In this document: positions 16,387-24,230 of the stretch, piece by piece | Layout: each line of letters starts with the position of its first letter | Position numbering within the stretch: the first letter of the stretch is position 1 | NCBI GenBank assembly: GCA_036741775.1 | Contig: DAINRQ010000025.1 | Span: forward strand, 1-64,000 | DNA: 64,000 bases | Source: JAJKIV01 sp036741775 | Lineage (GTDB): Bacteria; Gemmatimonadota; Gemmatimonadetes; Gemmatimonadales; Gemmatimonadaceae | Direction: 5' to 3' | Translations under genes and position numbers: made by a program | The notes under the pieces: model-generated | The model's database searches: none | The model's input: only the letters and a program-made list of their open reading frames with translations | Told to the model about the DNA's origin: nothing

Positions 16387-17799
16387 ATGACGCGCATATT
16401 ACCGGACCCGACCTTCTACGCCACACCTCAGCTGGCGATGGAGGCGCCGCCCGAGTCTCTCGCATACGTCGCGCTGCTCGCGACCGACGATGACCAGCGC
16501 GACGCCCTTGGCGTCATCGACACGAACCCCGCGTCGTCCGACTTCGGTCAGCTCGTGGGCCGCGTGGATTTTCCCCAGGGCGGCAACGAGCTTCACCACT
16601 TCGGCTGGAACGCGTGCAGCTCCCACCTCTGCCCGTACGCGCCTAACGCGCACGTCGAGCGGCGGTACCTGGTCGTACCGGGTACGCACTCCTCACGCAT
16701 TCACATCGTGGACACGAAGCCCGACCCCCGCTCACCGCGCCTCGTGAAGGTGATCGAGGGGGAAGAAGTGATGCGCAAGACGGGATACGCGGCGCCTCAC
16801 ACCGTGCACTGCGGCCCGGACGGGATCTACATGAACGCCCTCGGCGCCACCGACGGCAACGGACCTGGAGGCATCTTCATGCTCGACCACGAGACCTTCG
16901 ACGTGAAGGGCCGATGGGAACAGGACCGAGGTCCGCAGTATCTGGCGTACGACTTCGCGTGGCACCTCGGGCACGACACGCTCGTCACGAGCGAATGGGG
17001 CACGCCGAACATGGTGAAGGACGGCGTGAACCCCGAGCTCCTTCTCGCCGGGAAGTACGGCCACGCGCTGCACGTCTGGGACCTCCGAAAGCGGCGGCAC
17101 ATCAAGGCGATCGAGCTGGGCCTCGAGCAGCAGATGGTGCTCGAGCTTCGTCCGGCGCACAACCCGACGCGCGCGTACGGCTTCGCCGGCGTCGTCGTGT
17201 CGCTCGCCGACCTCTCGGCGTCCGTCTTCGTGTGGTACCTCGATAGCAGCAACGGCAATCCGAATGGCGAGTGGAAGGCGCGCAAGGTGATCACCATCCC
17301 CGCGGAGCCTGCCGACCCGTCACTCCTGCCGCCGATGCTCAAAGGATTCGGAGCCGTGCCGCCGTTCATCACGGACATCAACCTGTCAGTGGACGACCGC
17401 TTCCTGTACGTCTCGTGCTGGGGGACCGGCGAGCTCCGGCAGTACGACGTGAGCGACCCGTTCTCGCCCGTCCTGACGAGCGTTGCGCGACTGGGCGGCA
17501 TCGTGAGTCGGGCGGCGCATCCGAAGGCGCCGGACAAACCGCTCAATGGCGGTCCGCAGATGGTGGAGGTGAGCCGTGACGGCCGGCGTGTCTACCTGAC
17601 GAACTCGCTCTACTCGCCGTGGGACGCGCAGTTCTATCCCGACGGCATCCGCGGGTGGGTCGCCAAGCTCGACGTCGGCCATTCGGGCGGGATGACGGTC
17701 GATCCGCGATTCCTCGTGGAACTGGAGCATGGCATGCGCCCGCATCAGGTCCGGCTGCTTGGCGGGGATGCCTCGTCCGACTCGTTCTGCTTCGGCTGA
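16387..17799 (+). CDS. SBP56 family methanethiol oxidase
   Basis: A 470-residue member of the selenium-binding protein SBP56 family, full length and highly typical: HHFGWNACSSHLCP, GYAAPHTVHCGPDG, FAWHLGHDTLVTSEWGTPNM, DDRFLYVSCWGTGELRQYDV, and a C-terminal HGMRPHQVRLLGGD. Bacterial members (MtoX) and human SELENBP1 oxidise methanethiol to formaldehyde, H2S and H2O2 using a copper centre bound by conserved histidines, which are present here. No signal peptide is visible, unlike the periplasmic MtoX of Hyphomicrobium, so a cytoplasmic location is likely. Eleven bases downstream begins a His-containing membrane protein that may supply metal. A TGAGGCCTACCCTACAC stretch just upstream may be part of the promoter. 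Confidence 0.92.
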   Translation: MTRILPDPTFYATPQLAMEAPPESLAYVALLATDDDQRDALGVIDTNPASSDFGQLVGRVDFPQGGNELHHFGWNACSSHLCPYAPNAHVERRYLVVPGTHSSRIHIVDTKPDPRSPRLVKVIEGEEVMRKTGYAAPHTVHCGPDGIYMNALGATDGNGPGGIFMLDHETFDVKGRWEQDRGPQYLAYDFAWHLGHDTLVTSEWGTPNMVKDGVNPELLLAGKYGHALHVWDLRKRRHIKAIELGLEQQMVLELRPAHNPTRAYGFAGVVVSLADLSASVFVWYLDSSNGNPNGEWKARKVITIPAEPADPSLLPPMLKGFGAVPPFITDINLSVDDRFLYVSCWGTGELRQYDVSDPFSPVLTSVARLGGIVSRAAHPKAPDKPLNGGPQMVEVSRDGRRVYLTNSLYSPWDAQFYPDGIRGWVAKLDVGHSGGMTVDPRFLVELEHGMRPHQVRLLGGDASSDSFCFG

Positions 17800-17810
17800 G
17801 CGACGGCGGA

Positions 17811-18491
17811 ATGACGACCTCCACGATGTGGCCCTGGGCAGCGTTGCTGCTGCTCGGGGCCACGCACGGCATCAACCCGGGCATGGGGTGGCTACTCGCG
17901 GTAGGCCTGGGTTTACAGCAGCGCGATCGCCGCGCGGTGCTGCGCGCGCTCGCCCCGCTCGCGGCGGGTCACGCGCTCGCGATGGGTGCAGCGCTCGTCG
18001 CACTCGCGGCCATTGGCGCCGTGGTGGCTGCCGAGTACGTCCGGTGGTTCGTCGCGGTCGCGCTGATTGCGGTCGCCACGCGCTCTCTCCTCAGCCACCG
18101 GCACCCGCGGTGGGGCGGTATGCGGATGGGCGCGCGGGATCTCACCGCGTGGTCGTTCCTCATGGCCTCCGCCCACGGTGCGGGGCTCATGGCGCTGCCG
18201 TTCGTGCTGCGACTCGCCGCGGTGCCCGTGCCGGCGAACTCGTTAGGACATGCGCACTCGGCGCACGGGAGCCACGTCGCGACGGCGGCGATTGCGAGTT
18301 CCGCGCCGCCCCTTGCGAGCATCGGTGCGGTCATGCTCCACACCGTTGGCTACCTCACGGTGACGGCATTCGTCGCCGTCATCGTGTACGATCGGCTGGG
18401 CCTCCGCCTGCTGCGCACGATGTGGGTGAACGTCGATGTGATCTGGGCGTTCGCGCTGATCGCGATGGCAGTGTTGGCCGTGGCGCTTTGA
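17811..18491 (+). CDS. Polytopic membrane protein, probable partner of SBP56
   Basis: A 226-residue protein with about six transmembrane helices (ALLLLGATHGINPGMGWLLA, LAAGHALAMGAALVALAAIG, and so on). Histidines recur in or near the membrane (THGINPG, GHALAMG, SHRHPRW, ASAHGAG, GHAHSAHGSH, MLHTVGY), suggesting metal handling, as in NiCoT/RcnA-like or HupE-like transporters, although none of their exact signatures is present. It starts 11 bp after the SBP56 stop with CGGCGGA as a possible ribosome-binding site, so the two are cotranscribed. Copper delivery to the SBP56 enzyme is a reasonable inference, not demonstrated. Confidence 0.7.
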   Translation: MTTSTMWPWAALLLLGATHGINPGMGWLLAVGLGLQQRDRRAVLRALAPLAAGHALAMGAALVALAAIGAVVAAEYVRWFVAVALIAVATRSLLSHRHPRWGGMRMGARDLTAWSFLMASAHGAGLMALPFVLRLAAVPVPANSLGHAHSAHGSHVATAAIASSAPPLASIGAVMLHTVGYLTVTAFVAVIVYDRLGLRLLRTMWVNVDVIWAFALIAMAVLAVAL

Positions 18492-18651
18492 CCAAACCGA
18501 TCACCAGGCGTCGGGTGGGCGGGGCAACTCGCCGAGCTCGGGACGGTCCGCCTCGTATAGCCAGCGAGAGACGTCGACCCCGGTCTTGCCGAATCGAAAG
18601 GGAATGCGCATGTCGGGAGCACGCCTTCCGCGTGATGACTATGGAGGACCG

Positions 18652-19146
18652 TTGAAGATCATTCCCCACCGCCGCTTCAGCCTGGACACGCCGCTCTCGC
18701 CGTCGGAGGTGGAGGCGCGCTTACGTGATGCCGTCGAGGCCCCCGCGTTCCGCTGGACGAGATCGGACCGCCCGTTCACCGGCAGAGTGGAGGGCGCAAC
18801 GTTCGACATCATGCGCAACGTGCAAGGACGCAATTCGTTCCGGCCACAAGTGCGCGGAACGATCGTGGCTGCGGGTCGCGGTGCCCGGGTCACCGGCACG
18901 ATGCAAGTTCACCTGGTGGTGCTGGTGATGATGGGGTTCTTGTTGCCGACGCTCGCTATCGCGTTCATCACGCTCATGGTGGGGGAACTGCGGCGCGGAG
19001 CCTTCAATCCGGTGTTCATCGCGCCGATCGTGGTAGTGGCGACGCTGCCCGTTGCGATGGTGGTCACGTTCGCGCGGGAAGCCCGGCGCGCGTTCAGCGA
19101 GCTCGGTCGAATCGTGCAGGCGTCGCAGGGCGAAGGCCCCCGTTAG
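18652..19146 (+). CDS. Small membrane protein of unknown function
   Basis: A 164-residue protein with a soluble N-terminal domain (IIPHRRFSLDTPLSPSEVEA, then FRPQVRGTIV) and two transmembrane helices (LVVLVMMGFLLPTLAIAFIT and FIAPIVVVATLPVAMVVTFA). The start is a TTG at 18652 with a strong GGAGG four bases upstream; in-frame ATGs at 18586, 18604 and 18610 are alternatives, the last with AAAGGGA upstream. The arrangement resembles small conserved proteins that read bulk envelope state, but no function is known. Confidence 0.65.
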   Translation: MKIIPHRRFSLDTPLSPSEVEARLRDAVEAPAFRWTRSDRPFTGRVEGATFDIMRNVQGRNSFRPQVRGTIVAAGRGARVTGTMQVHLVVLVMMGFLLPTLAIAFITLMVGELRRGAFNPVFIAPIVVVATLPVAMVVTFAREARRAFSELGRIVQASQGEGPR

Positions 19147-19212
19147 CAGGTGCTCGAGGCTCGAGCCCCGTGGCGTGGATCTTATTACTCCTTGATATGA
19201 GGATATTTTAGG

Positions 19213-19228
19213 GTTATCGTGCGATAAC
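19213..19228. promoter_or_regulatory. Palindromic operator before an HTH-nucleotidyltransferase pair
   Basis: GTTATCG-TG-CGATAAC, perfect 7-bp arms, lies 19 bp before the ATG at 19248. It follows an unusually AT-rich stretch (19180-19210, containing TTGATA and TATTTTA) that looks like a promoter. The position suits autoregulation by the first gene product. Confidence 0.65.
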
Positions 19229-19247
19229 GAGTGAAAGGTGGAGCGAA

Positions 19248-19769
19248 ATGGCCCTCAGCCGCTCGCAGTTCGCCGCCGTCGTGGGCACCGACGAGAAATG
19301 GGTCGAGAACGCCGCTCGCGCGCTTGGCCGTCGTCTCGAGTACACGCCGGCCGAGGCGCGGTGGATGGGAATGGTACGGCTCCTGGCGCGTGACCTCGGA
19401 ATCCCGGTTGCCCGGGCGGGCGAGCTCGCGGACGACGCGCTACGCCAACCGACCGAGACGCGGGCGCTGACGCTCGCCACATCCGAGGATGGCGCGGCCG
19501 CCCTCGTGGTCGACCTTGCGCGGTACCACTCGACGTTCGCCGCGGCACTCTCGGCGGCCATGAACCACGGGGGCCCGCGGCGGCGCGGGCGGCGGCCGCC
19601 GTCGAGGCCAGCGCGCGTTCGTGAGTCCGTCGCGCGAGCCGAGGCGTACGGCGTGGACGTGTCGCTGCTTCGAGAGGCCCTCGCGAGATCGCCGGCGGAG
19701 CGTCTCGCGCGACTCGACGCGAACGCCGCGTTCCTGAACGCGCTGCGGCCGGTGTCCGACGGCCAGTGA
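19248..19769 (+). CDS. HTH-like protein, putative antitoxin of a nucleotidyltransferase
   Basis: A 173-residue protein. The N-terminal 65 residues (SRSQFAAVVGTDEKWVENAA, then LEYTPAEARWMGMVRLLARD) read as a MerR-like or related helix-turn-helix. The middle is a low-complexity basic segment (GGPRRRGRRPPSRPARV), and the last 55 residues are helical. It starts behind a perfect palindrome and an AT-rich promoter, and overlaps the next gene (GTGA). This arrangement resembles two-gene toxin-antitoxin modules in which a DNA-binding protein precedes a nucleotidyltransferase, as in AbiEi/AbiEii. The sequence is not AbiEi itself. Antitoxin function is inferred. Confidence 0.65.
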   Translation: MALSRSQFAAVVGTDEKWVENAARALGRRLEYTPAEARWMGMVRLLARDLGIPVARAGELADDALRQPTETRALTLATSEDGAAALVVDLARYHSTFAAALSAAMNHGGPRRRGRRPPSRPARVRESVARAEAYGVDVSLLREALARSPAERLARLDANAAFLNALRPVSDGQ

Positions 19770-20248
19770 GCTTCGCCTCGATGCTCCAGGGGCTGACGGC
19801 GGCCGGCGTTCGGTTCGTCGTTGTCGGCGGTGTGGCGGCCGCCGCGCACGGTTCGGCGCACGTCACGAACGACCTCGATATTTGCTACGACACGGCACCC
19901 GACAACATCGCTCGCCTAACGACGCTACTCGCCGAGTGGGAGGGCTACCCACGGGGGGTCGAGCGTGGGCTGCCGTTCTTCATGGATGAGCGCCAGTTCC
20001 GCGCGACGCCGCTCATGACCCTGACGACGCGTGAAGGCAATCTCGACGTGCTCGATCGGGTCGCCGGCGTCGGCGTCTTCCGGGACGCGCTGGAGCACTC
20101 GGTCGAGTTCGAGGCGTTCGGGGTCCAGTTCCCCACGCTCGATCTTCCAGCGCTCATCCGCGCCAAGCGCGCGGTGGGCCGGCCGAAGGACATCGCGCAA
20201 CTGCCGGAGCTCGAGGCGCTCGCCGCGCTGCGACGGAGAGCGCGCTGA
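19766..20248 (+). CDS. Nucleotidyltransferase-fold protein (AbiEii/MNT-like)
   Basis: A 160-residue protein with the nucleotidyltransferase signature VVGGVAAAAHGSAHVTNDLD, that is GG...H...DLD, where the DLD acidic pair would bind metal. The rest (EGNLDVLDRVAGVGVF and LPALIRAKRAVGRPKDIAQL) matches small stand-alone nucleotidyltransferase-like proteins paired with HTH partners. It starts at a GTG overlapping the stop of the upstream HTH gene. Candidate activities are NMP transfer to tRNA or protein, as in MenT/AbiEii toxins, or in an antitoxin as in MntA. The pair is probably a toxin-antitoxin or phage-defence module. Confidence 0.72.
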   Translation: MSFASMLQGLTAAGVRFVVVGGVAAAAHGSAHVTNDLDICYDTAPDNIARLTTLLAEWEGYPRGVERGLPFFMDERQFRATPLMTLTTREGNLDVLDRVAGVGVFRDALEHSVEFEAFGVQFPTLDLPALIRAKRAVGRPKDIAQLPELEALAALRRRAR

Positions 20249-20289
20249 CATGCGACGTCGAGATCGGTGTCACGCAGCCGCCCCGTGTA

Positions 20290-21024
20290 CTACAACAGCC
20301 GCTCCCGCACCGCCTTCGCCACGGCGCTGCCGCGGCTGTTCACGTGCAGCTTCGCGTAGATGTTTCGCACGTGCCCGTCGATGGTGTGGGGGCTCAGCGA
20401 CAGCTGCTCCGCGATCCGGTTTTTCGTGTGCCCGTCCACGAGCAAGGTCAAAATCTCGTGCTCGCGCTCCGAGAGCCCGTAGTCCGCGCGCGGAGTAGCC
20501 ATCTGACTGAACATCTCGAGCACTCGCCGCGCGATCTGACGGTCCATCGCGCCGCCCCCATCCAGCACGTTCTCACACCCGCGCACGATCTCGTCGCCCG
20601 TTGCCGACTTGAGCAGATAGCCCGATGCGCCGGCGCAGATCGCGGTGAAGATGCGGTCGTTGCTCTGGTGCACTGTCAGGACCACCACCGGAATCGACGG
20701 GCTCCGCTTCCGGATCGCGCGCGTGCACTCCACCCCATTCGCCCCGGGGAGCGCCAGGTCCATCAGGATGAGCCGCGGCAGCTCCTTGCCCTCGTTGAGC
20801 GCAGCCACCGCGCTCTCGCCGTCCGCGAACGCGCGCGCGCAGCGCATCCGAGCGCTGCCATCGAGTAGCTGGCAGAGCGTCTCGCGATACAGGACACTGT
20901 CCTCGACGACCCACACCGAGGCGCGGTGGTCGTACCGAGTCACGCGATGGCCGCTCCCTGGATTGGCGTTGCGTCGATCGCCGAGCCGGGCCGGTCGGCT
21001 TCGACTATCTATAGTAGCGTACAT
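20290..21024 (-). CDS. NarL/LuxR-family response regulator
   Basis: A 244-residue response regulator. The receiver domain has ASVWVVEDSVLYRETLCQLL with acidic pocket residues, the phosphoacceptor Asp in LILMDLALPGANGVE, and the conserved Lys in GYLLKSATGDE. The C-terminal LuxR helix-turn-helix reads LSEREHEILTLLVDGHTKNR, then AEQLSLSPHTIDGHVRNIYA. The true start may be the GTG giving VTRYDHRAS rather than the upstream ATG at 21024. It follows the Reg_prop histidine kinase by 27 bp and is its cognate partner. The divergent operon of exported proteins at 24231-30316 is the natural candidate target. Confidence 0.93.
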   Translation of the reverse strand: MYATIDSRSRPARLGDRRNANPGSGHRVTRYDHRASVWVVEDSVLYRETLCQLLDGSARMRCARAFADGESAVAALNEGKELPRLILMDLALPGANGVECTRAIRKRSPSIPVVVLTVHQSNDRIFTAICAGASGYLLKSATGDEIVRGCENVLDGGGAMDRQIARRVLEMFSQMATPRADYGLSEREHEILTLLVDGHTKNRIAEQLSLSPHTIDGHVRNIYAKLHVNSRGSAVAKAVRERLL

Positions 21025-21051
21025 CGCGGAGCGACGGCGCAGATGACGCGT

Positions 21052-24000
21052 TCACGTCCTCCGGAGCGCCAGCGTTGCCGTCGTCCCGCCGCCGGGACGG
21101 CTCTCCACATCGAACCGCGCACCCAGCCGCTCCGCACGCTCGCGGATGCTCCGCAGCCCCCGCCCGGGCCGTGCGTTCGCCGGGTCGAAGCCGCGGCCGT
21201 CGTCCGCCACCACGAGCTCGATCTCGCCGCCGCGGGCGTTCAGCTCGATCCGCACCGACCCCGCCCGCGCGTGCCGAGCAACGTTGTGGAGCAGCTCCTT
21301 GTAGATGAGCAGGAGCTCCTTCCGCTCCGCGAGGCCCACGGTGCCCGACAGCTGCTCGGGCGGCGGCGCTCGAAACGCGATCGGGATGCCGGGGAGCAGG
21401 TCACCGGACACGTCCTGCATGCGTGACGCGATGTCCTCGAGACGGTCCGCGTTCGGATCGATGGCCCAGACAATGTCGCGGAGGTCAGCGACCATGCCGC
21501 GCGCCGACTGCCCGATGCGAGCGAGCTGCGCGCGCCCGCCATCCCCGTTGCCCGACGCCGCCACGGCATCGGATATGAGCGCGATGCTGCTCAAGCCGGC
21601 GCCAATCTCGTCGTGCAGGTCCCGCGAGATCTGCAACCGCAGACGCTCCACGGCCACGGCCTGACGCAGTCGCAGGCGGTGCAATGCCCAGAGCAGGGTC
21701 ATGAGCGCCGCGACCAGCAGCGTACGAAACCAGCTCGTCCCCCAGAACGGTGGCACGACCCCGATGCCTAACGACTTTCCCGGCTCTGCCCAGGCGCCGT
21801 CGGTGCCGGCGGCGGTCTGCACCTCGAACGTGTACCGGCCCGGAGGCGGCGTGGCATACGTGACACTGTGATCGGCCGACTCGATCCAGTCCTCGCTCAA
21901 CCCGCGCAGACGATACCGATAGCGCCGCGCGGGGCCGGGCGCGAACGTGAGCGCGGCGAAATCGAGCGTGAAGGTGCGATCACCAGGACCGAGCTGCACG
22001 TCGGTGACGCCGTCGAGCGACGCGTCCACCGGCCCACGCGACGTGACCTTGCGCCACCGGGTGACCACCACGGGCGGCGGCTGGCGACGCCGCGTCACGA
22101 GCTCCGGCCGGAAGATCGTGAGCCCGTCGATACCACCAAACACCATCTCGCCGTTCCGGCGGCGCAACGCGGCGCGCCGGTTGAACTCGCCGCTCATCAC
22201 GCCGTCAGGGCGACGGTAGCGTCGCGCGATGCCCGTCGAGGGCGAATACTCCACGATGCCGTGCGCCGTGCCTAACCAGAGACGTCCCTGGCCGTCCTCC
22301 TCGATGGAGAACACGGTCGTCGTGCTCAGCTCGGGAATGCTCACCGGAACGAAGCGACGGTTCGCCACGTCCCACCGCTGAAGCCCCGCCTCGCTCGCGA
22401 GCCACAGCACGCCCTCGGCAGTCCGGTGCAAGTCCAGGATGAGAGGGTTGGGCGACGGCGCGATCGAAAACGTGTCGAGTGGCAGCGCGAGCCGACCGTT
22501 CCCAACGCGGCCGCGAAAGAGCTGTTCGCCGCCGATCCACAGGAAGCCGGAATCACGGTCTGCGTACACCGACACCGCGAGGCGCGGCTGGCGCGCCGAC
22601 GGTCCGAACGTGGCGGTGGCCGGATCGAAGCTCGTCACGCCGACCGATCCCCGCGCGATCCAGAAGATGCCGTCACGGTCCTTCGCGATGTCGACGATGT
22701 TGGCGGCGCCCGGTGGCTTGTAGCAGATGAAGTCGGGGAGCGCCGCACGGCAGATGCCGTCGGCCGTGCCGACCCAGAGGTTCCCGGCGCGGTCTTCCTC
22801 GAAGTCCCACACCTCATCCGTCGCGAGACTGTTGGTACGGCGCGGGTCGTGACGGAACCCGTCGAGCCGCGATCCGTCGGGACTCGCCCTGAAGACACCG
22901 GCGCGAAGCGTTCCGCCCCACAACGAGCCGTCGCGCGTCTCGTACAGCGCCATCACGAAGTTGCTCGGCACGGGCAACGGCGGGCTCGATGTCGTGGACA
23001 GGTGATCGAACACGGGGCGGGTAGGGTCGAGTCGCACGAGCCCCGCCGTAGTCGTCGCGATCCAGAACGCGCCTTCGCGATCCACGTCGAGGTCGCGCGG
23101 CAGGGGCGCGTCCGCAAACACCTCGCGCGGGTCCCACCGGTCGATGATGCGTCCGGCGAGATCGACGCGCGCCAGCCATCTGTCGGTGGGGATCAGCAGG
23201 CTCGCGCCGCGATCGGGCTCGATGGCGGGGACGAAGACGCCCCGGAACGCGTCGACCATCCGAAACCGATCGCGTCCCGGGTCGAGCACCATGAGGCCGC
23301 GGTCGCCGCCGATCCACATCCGCCCTTCGTGATCTTCGAACCCGGTGAGGACGGCCGTCAGCGACTCCAGCGCGAAGCGGCTCATCCGGTTCGTTGCCGG
23401 ATCGACGTTCATCGCGAACACGACCGAGTCGCGCTGGCAGCCGAGCCACAACGCGCCGCGGCGCGCGGCCGCGAGAGCCCAGCAGGAAGTCAGCGCGGAG
23501 TCGGTGAGCGCCGTGACGGCACCTGGCTGCTCGGCGTTCGTCTCCACCCACTTGAGCGCGCCGCTCTCGAGAAACCAGAGGCGACCGGCTGCATCGATGA
23601 CGAACCGAGAGATGCCGCCGCCCTGATGCACGCGCGTGAGCGCGAACCGGTGGGCGCTGAGTCGGAAGAGGGACTGCGGCGTCGCGATCCAGCGGTTGCC
23701 GCGCGAGTCCACGCGAACCGTGTAGATGTGCCCCGCCAACTCCGATGGCGCTCGCGGATCGAGTGACGTGTACTGCACGAACGCGTACCCGTCGAAGCGC
23801 TGGAGGCCTCGCGGCGTGGCGACCCAGATGTAACCGGCGCTGTCCTGGACCACCGCGGAGACGCTGTTCTGCGCAAGCCCCTGTTCGGTCGTGAAGCGGT
23901 CGACATGCAGGAGCCGGCCCTGCGATGCGGCGGGGGATGCCACGAGTGACGCGGCGCCGGCCGCAGCGAGCGCCGCGACGAACGGCGCCCGCGCGCATCG

Positions 24001-24090
24001 CCCGCGCAGAGCGTGTCGCGCGCACCCGTCTTGTCGCACTGGGCGAAGCGACGGAGTCGGCGATTGGGTCGACGTGTGGCGGAATCGCAT
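21052..24090 (-). CDS. Reg_prop/Y_Y_Y two-component sensor histidine kinase
   Basis: A 1012-residue sensor. A signal peptide (about residues 36-57) precedes a periplasmic 14-bladed-type beta-propeller of Reg_prop repeats (DSAGYIWVATPRGLQRFDG, EDRAGNLWVGTADGICR, DGQGRLWLGTAHGIVEYS). A Y_Y_Y domain, a transmembrane helix (LLVAALMTLLWALHRLRL) and a HisKA_3 kinase follow, with phospho-His in ISRDLHDEIGAGLSSIALIS and HATPase N/G boxes (LLHNVARHAR and VVADDGRGFDPANARPGRGL). This is the architecture of one-piece sensors of envelope or polysaccharide signals, here without a fused DNA-binding domain because the regulator is a separate downstream gene. The start lies 140 bp from the divergent exported-protein operon. 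Confidence 0.93.
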   Translation of the reverse strand: MRFRHTSTQSPTPSLRPVRQDGCARHALRGRCARAPFVAALAAAGAASLVASPAASQGRLLHVDRFTTEQGLAQNSVSAVVQDSAGYIWVATPRGLQRFDGYAFVQYTSLDPRAPSELAGHIYTVRVDSRGNRWIATPQSLFRLSAHRFALTRVHQGGGISRFVIDAAGRLWFLESGALKWVETNAEQPGAVTALTDSALTSCWALAAARRGALWLGCQRDSVVFAMNVDPATNRMSRFALESLTAVLTGFEDHEGRMWIGGDRGLMVLDPGRDRFRMVDAFRGVFVPAIEPDRGASLLIPTDRWLARVDLAGRIIDRWDPREVFADAPLPRDLDVDREGAFWIATTTAGLVRLDPTRPVFDHLSTTSSPPLPVPSNFVMALYETRDGSLWGGTLRAGVFRASPDGSRLDGFRHDPRRTNSLATDEVWDFEEDRAGNLWVGTADGICRAALPDFICYKPPGAANIVDIAKDRDGIFWIARGSVGVTSFDPATATFGPSARQPRLAVSVYADRDSGFLWIGGEQLFRGRVGNGRLALPLDTFSIAPSPNPLILDLHRTAEGVLWLASEAGLQRWDVANRRFVPVSIPELSTTTVFSIEEDGQGRLWLGTAHGIVEYSPSTGIARRYRRPDGVMSGEFNRRAALRRRNGEMVFGGIDGLTIFRPELVTRRRQPPPVVVTRWRKVTSRGPVDASLDGVTDVQLGPGDRTFTLDFAALTFAPGPARRYRYRLRGLSEDWIESADHSVTYATPPPGRYTFEVQTAAGTDGAWAEPGKSLGIGVVPPFWGTSWFRTLLVAALMTLLWALHRLRLRQAVAVERLRLQISRDLHDEIGAGLSSIALISDAVAASGNGDGGRAQLARIGQSARGMVADLRDIVWAIDPNADRLEDIASRMQDVSGDLLPGIPIAFRAPPPEQLSGTVGLAERKELLLIYKELLHNVARHARAGSVRIELNARGGEIELVVADDGRGFDPANARPGRGLRSIRERAERLGARFDVESRPGGGTTATLALRRT

Positions 24091-24230
24091 GGGGCCGGGC
24101 GCGAAGATGGGCGCGAAGATGGGCCCGGGGCAAGCGATCCGACCGACGCGAACGCGTCATGCGCCGTCGGTTCTGGCCCCAGACATTGGACGCCGACCCA
24201 CACAGACGGTCCGTCCGAGCTGCCGACGTC

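Noticed and set aside
16387..17799. Selenocysteine in the selenium-binding protein
   Set aside because: The frame contains no in-frame TGA; SBP56 proteins bind selenium or copper through Cys/His and do not need Sec.
22426..23766. A 446-codon open frame antisense to the Reg_prop kinase, and similar shadows at 624-2006 and 33359-35476
   Set aside because: The opposite strand carries clear domain motifs throughout; these frames have shadow composition and no start signals.
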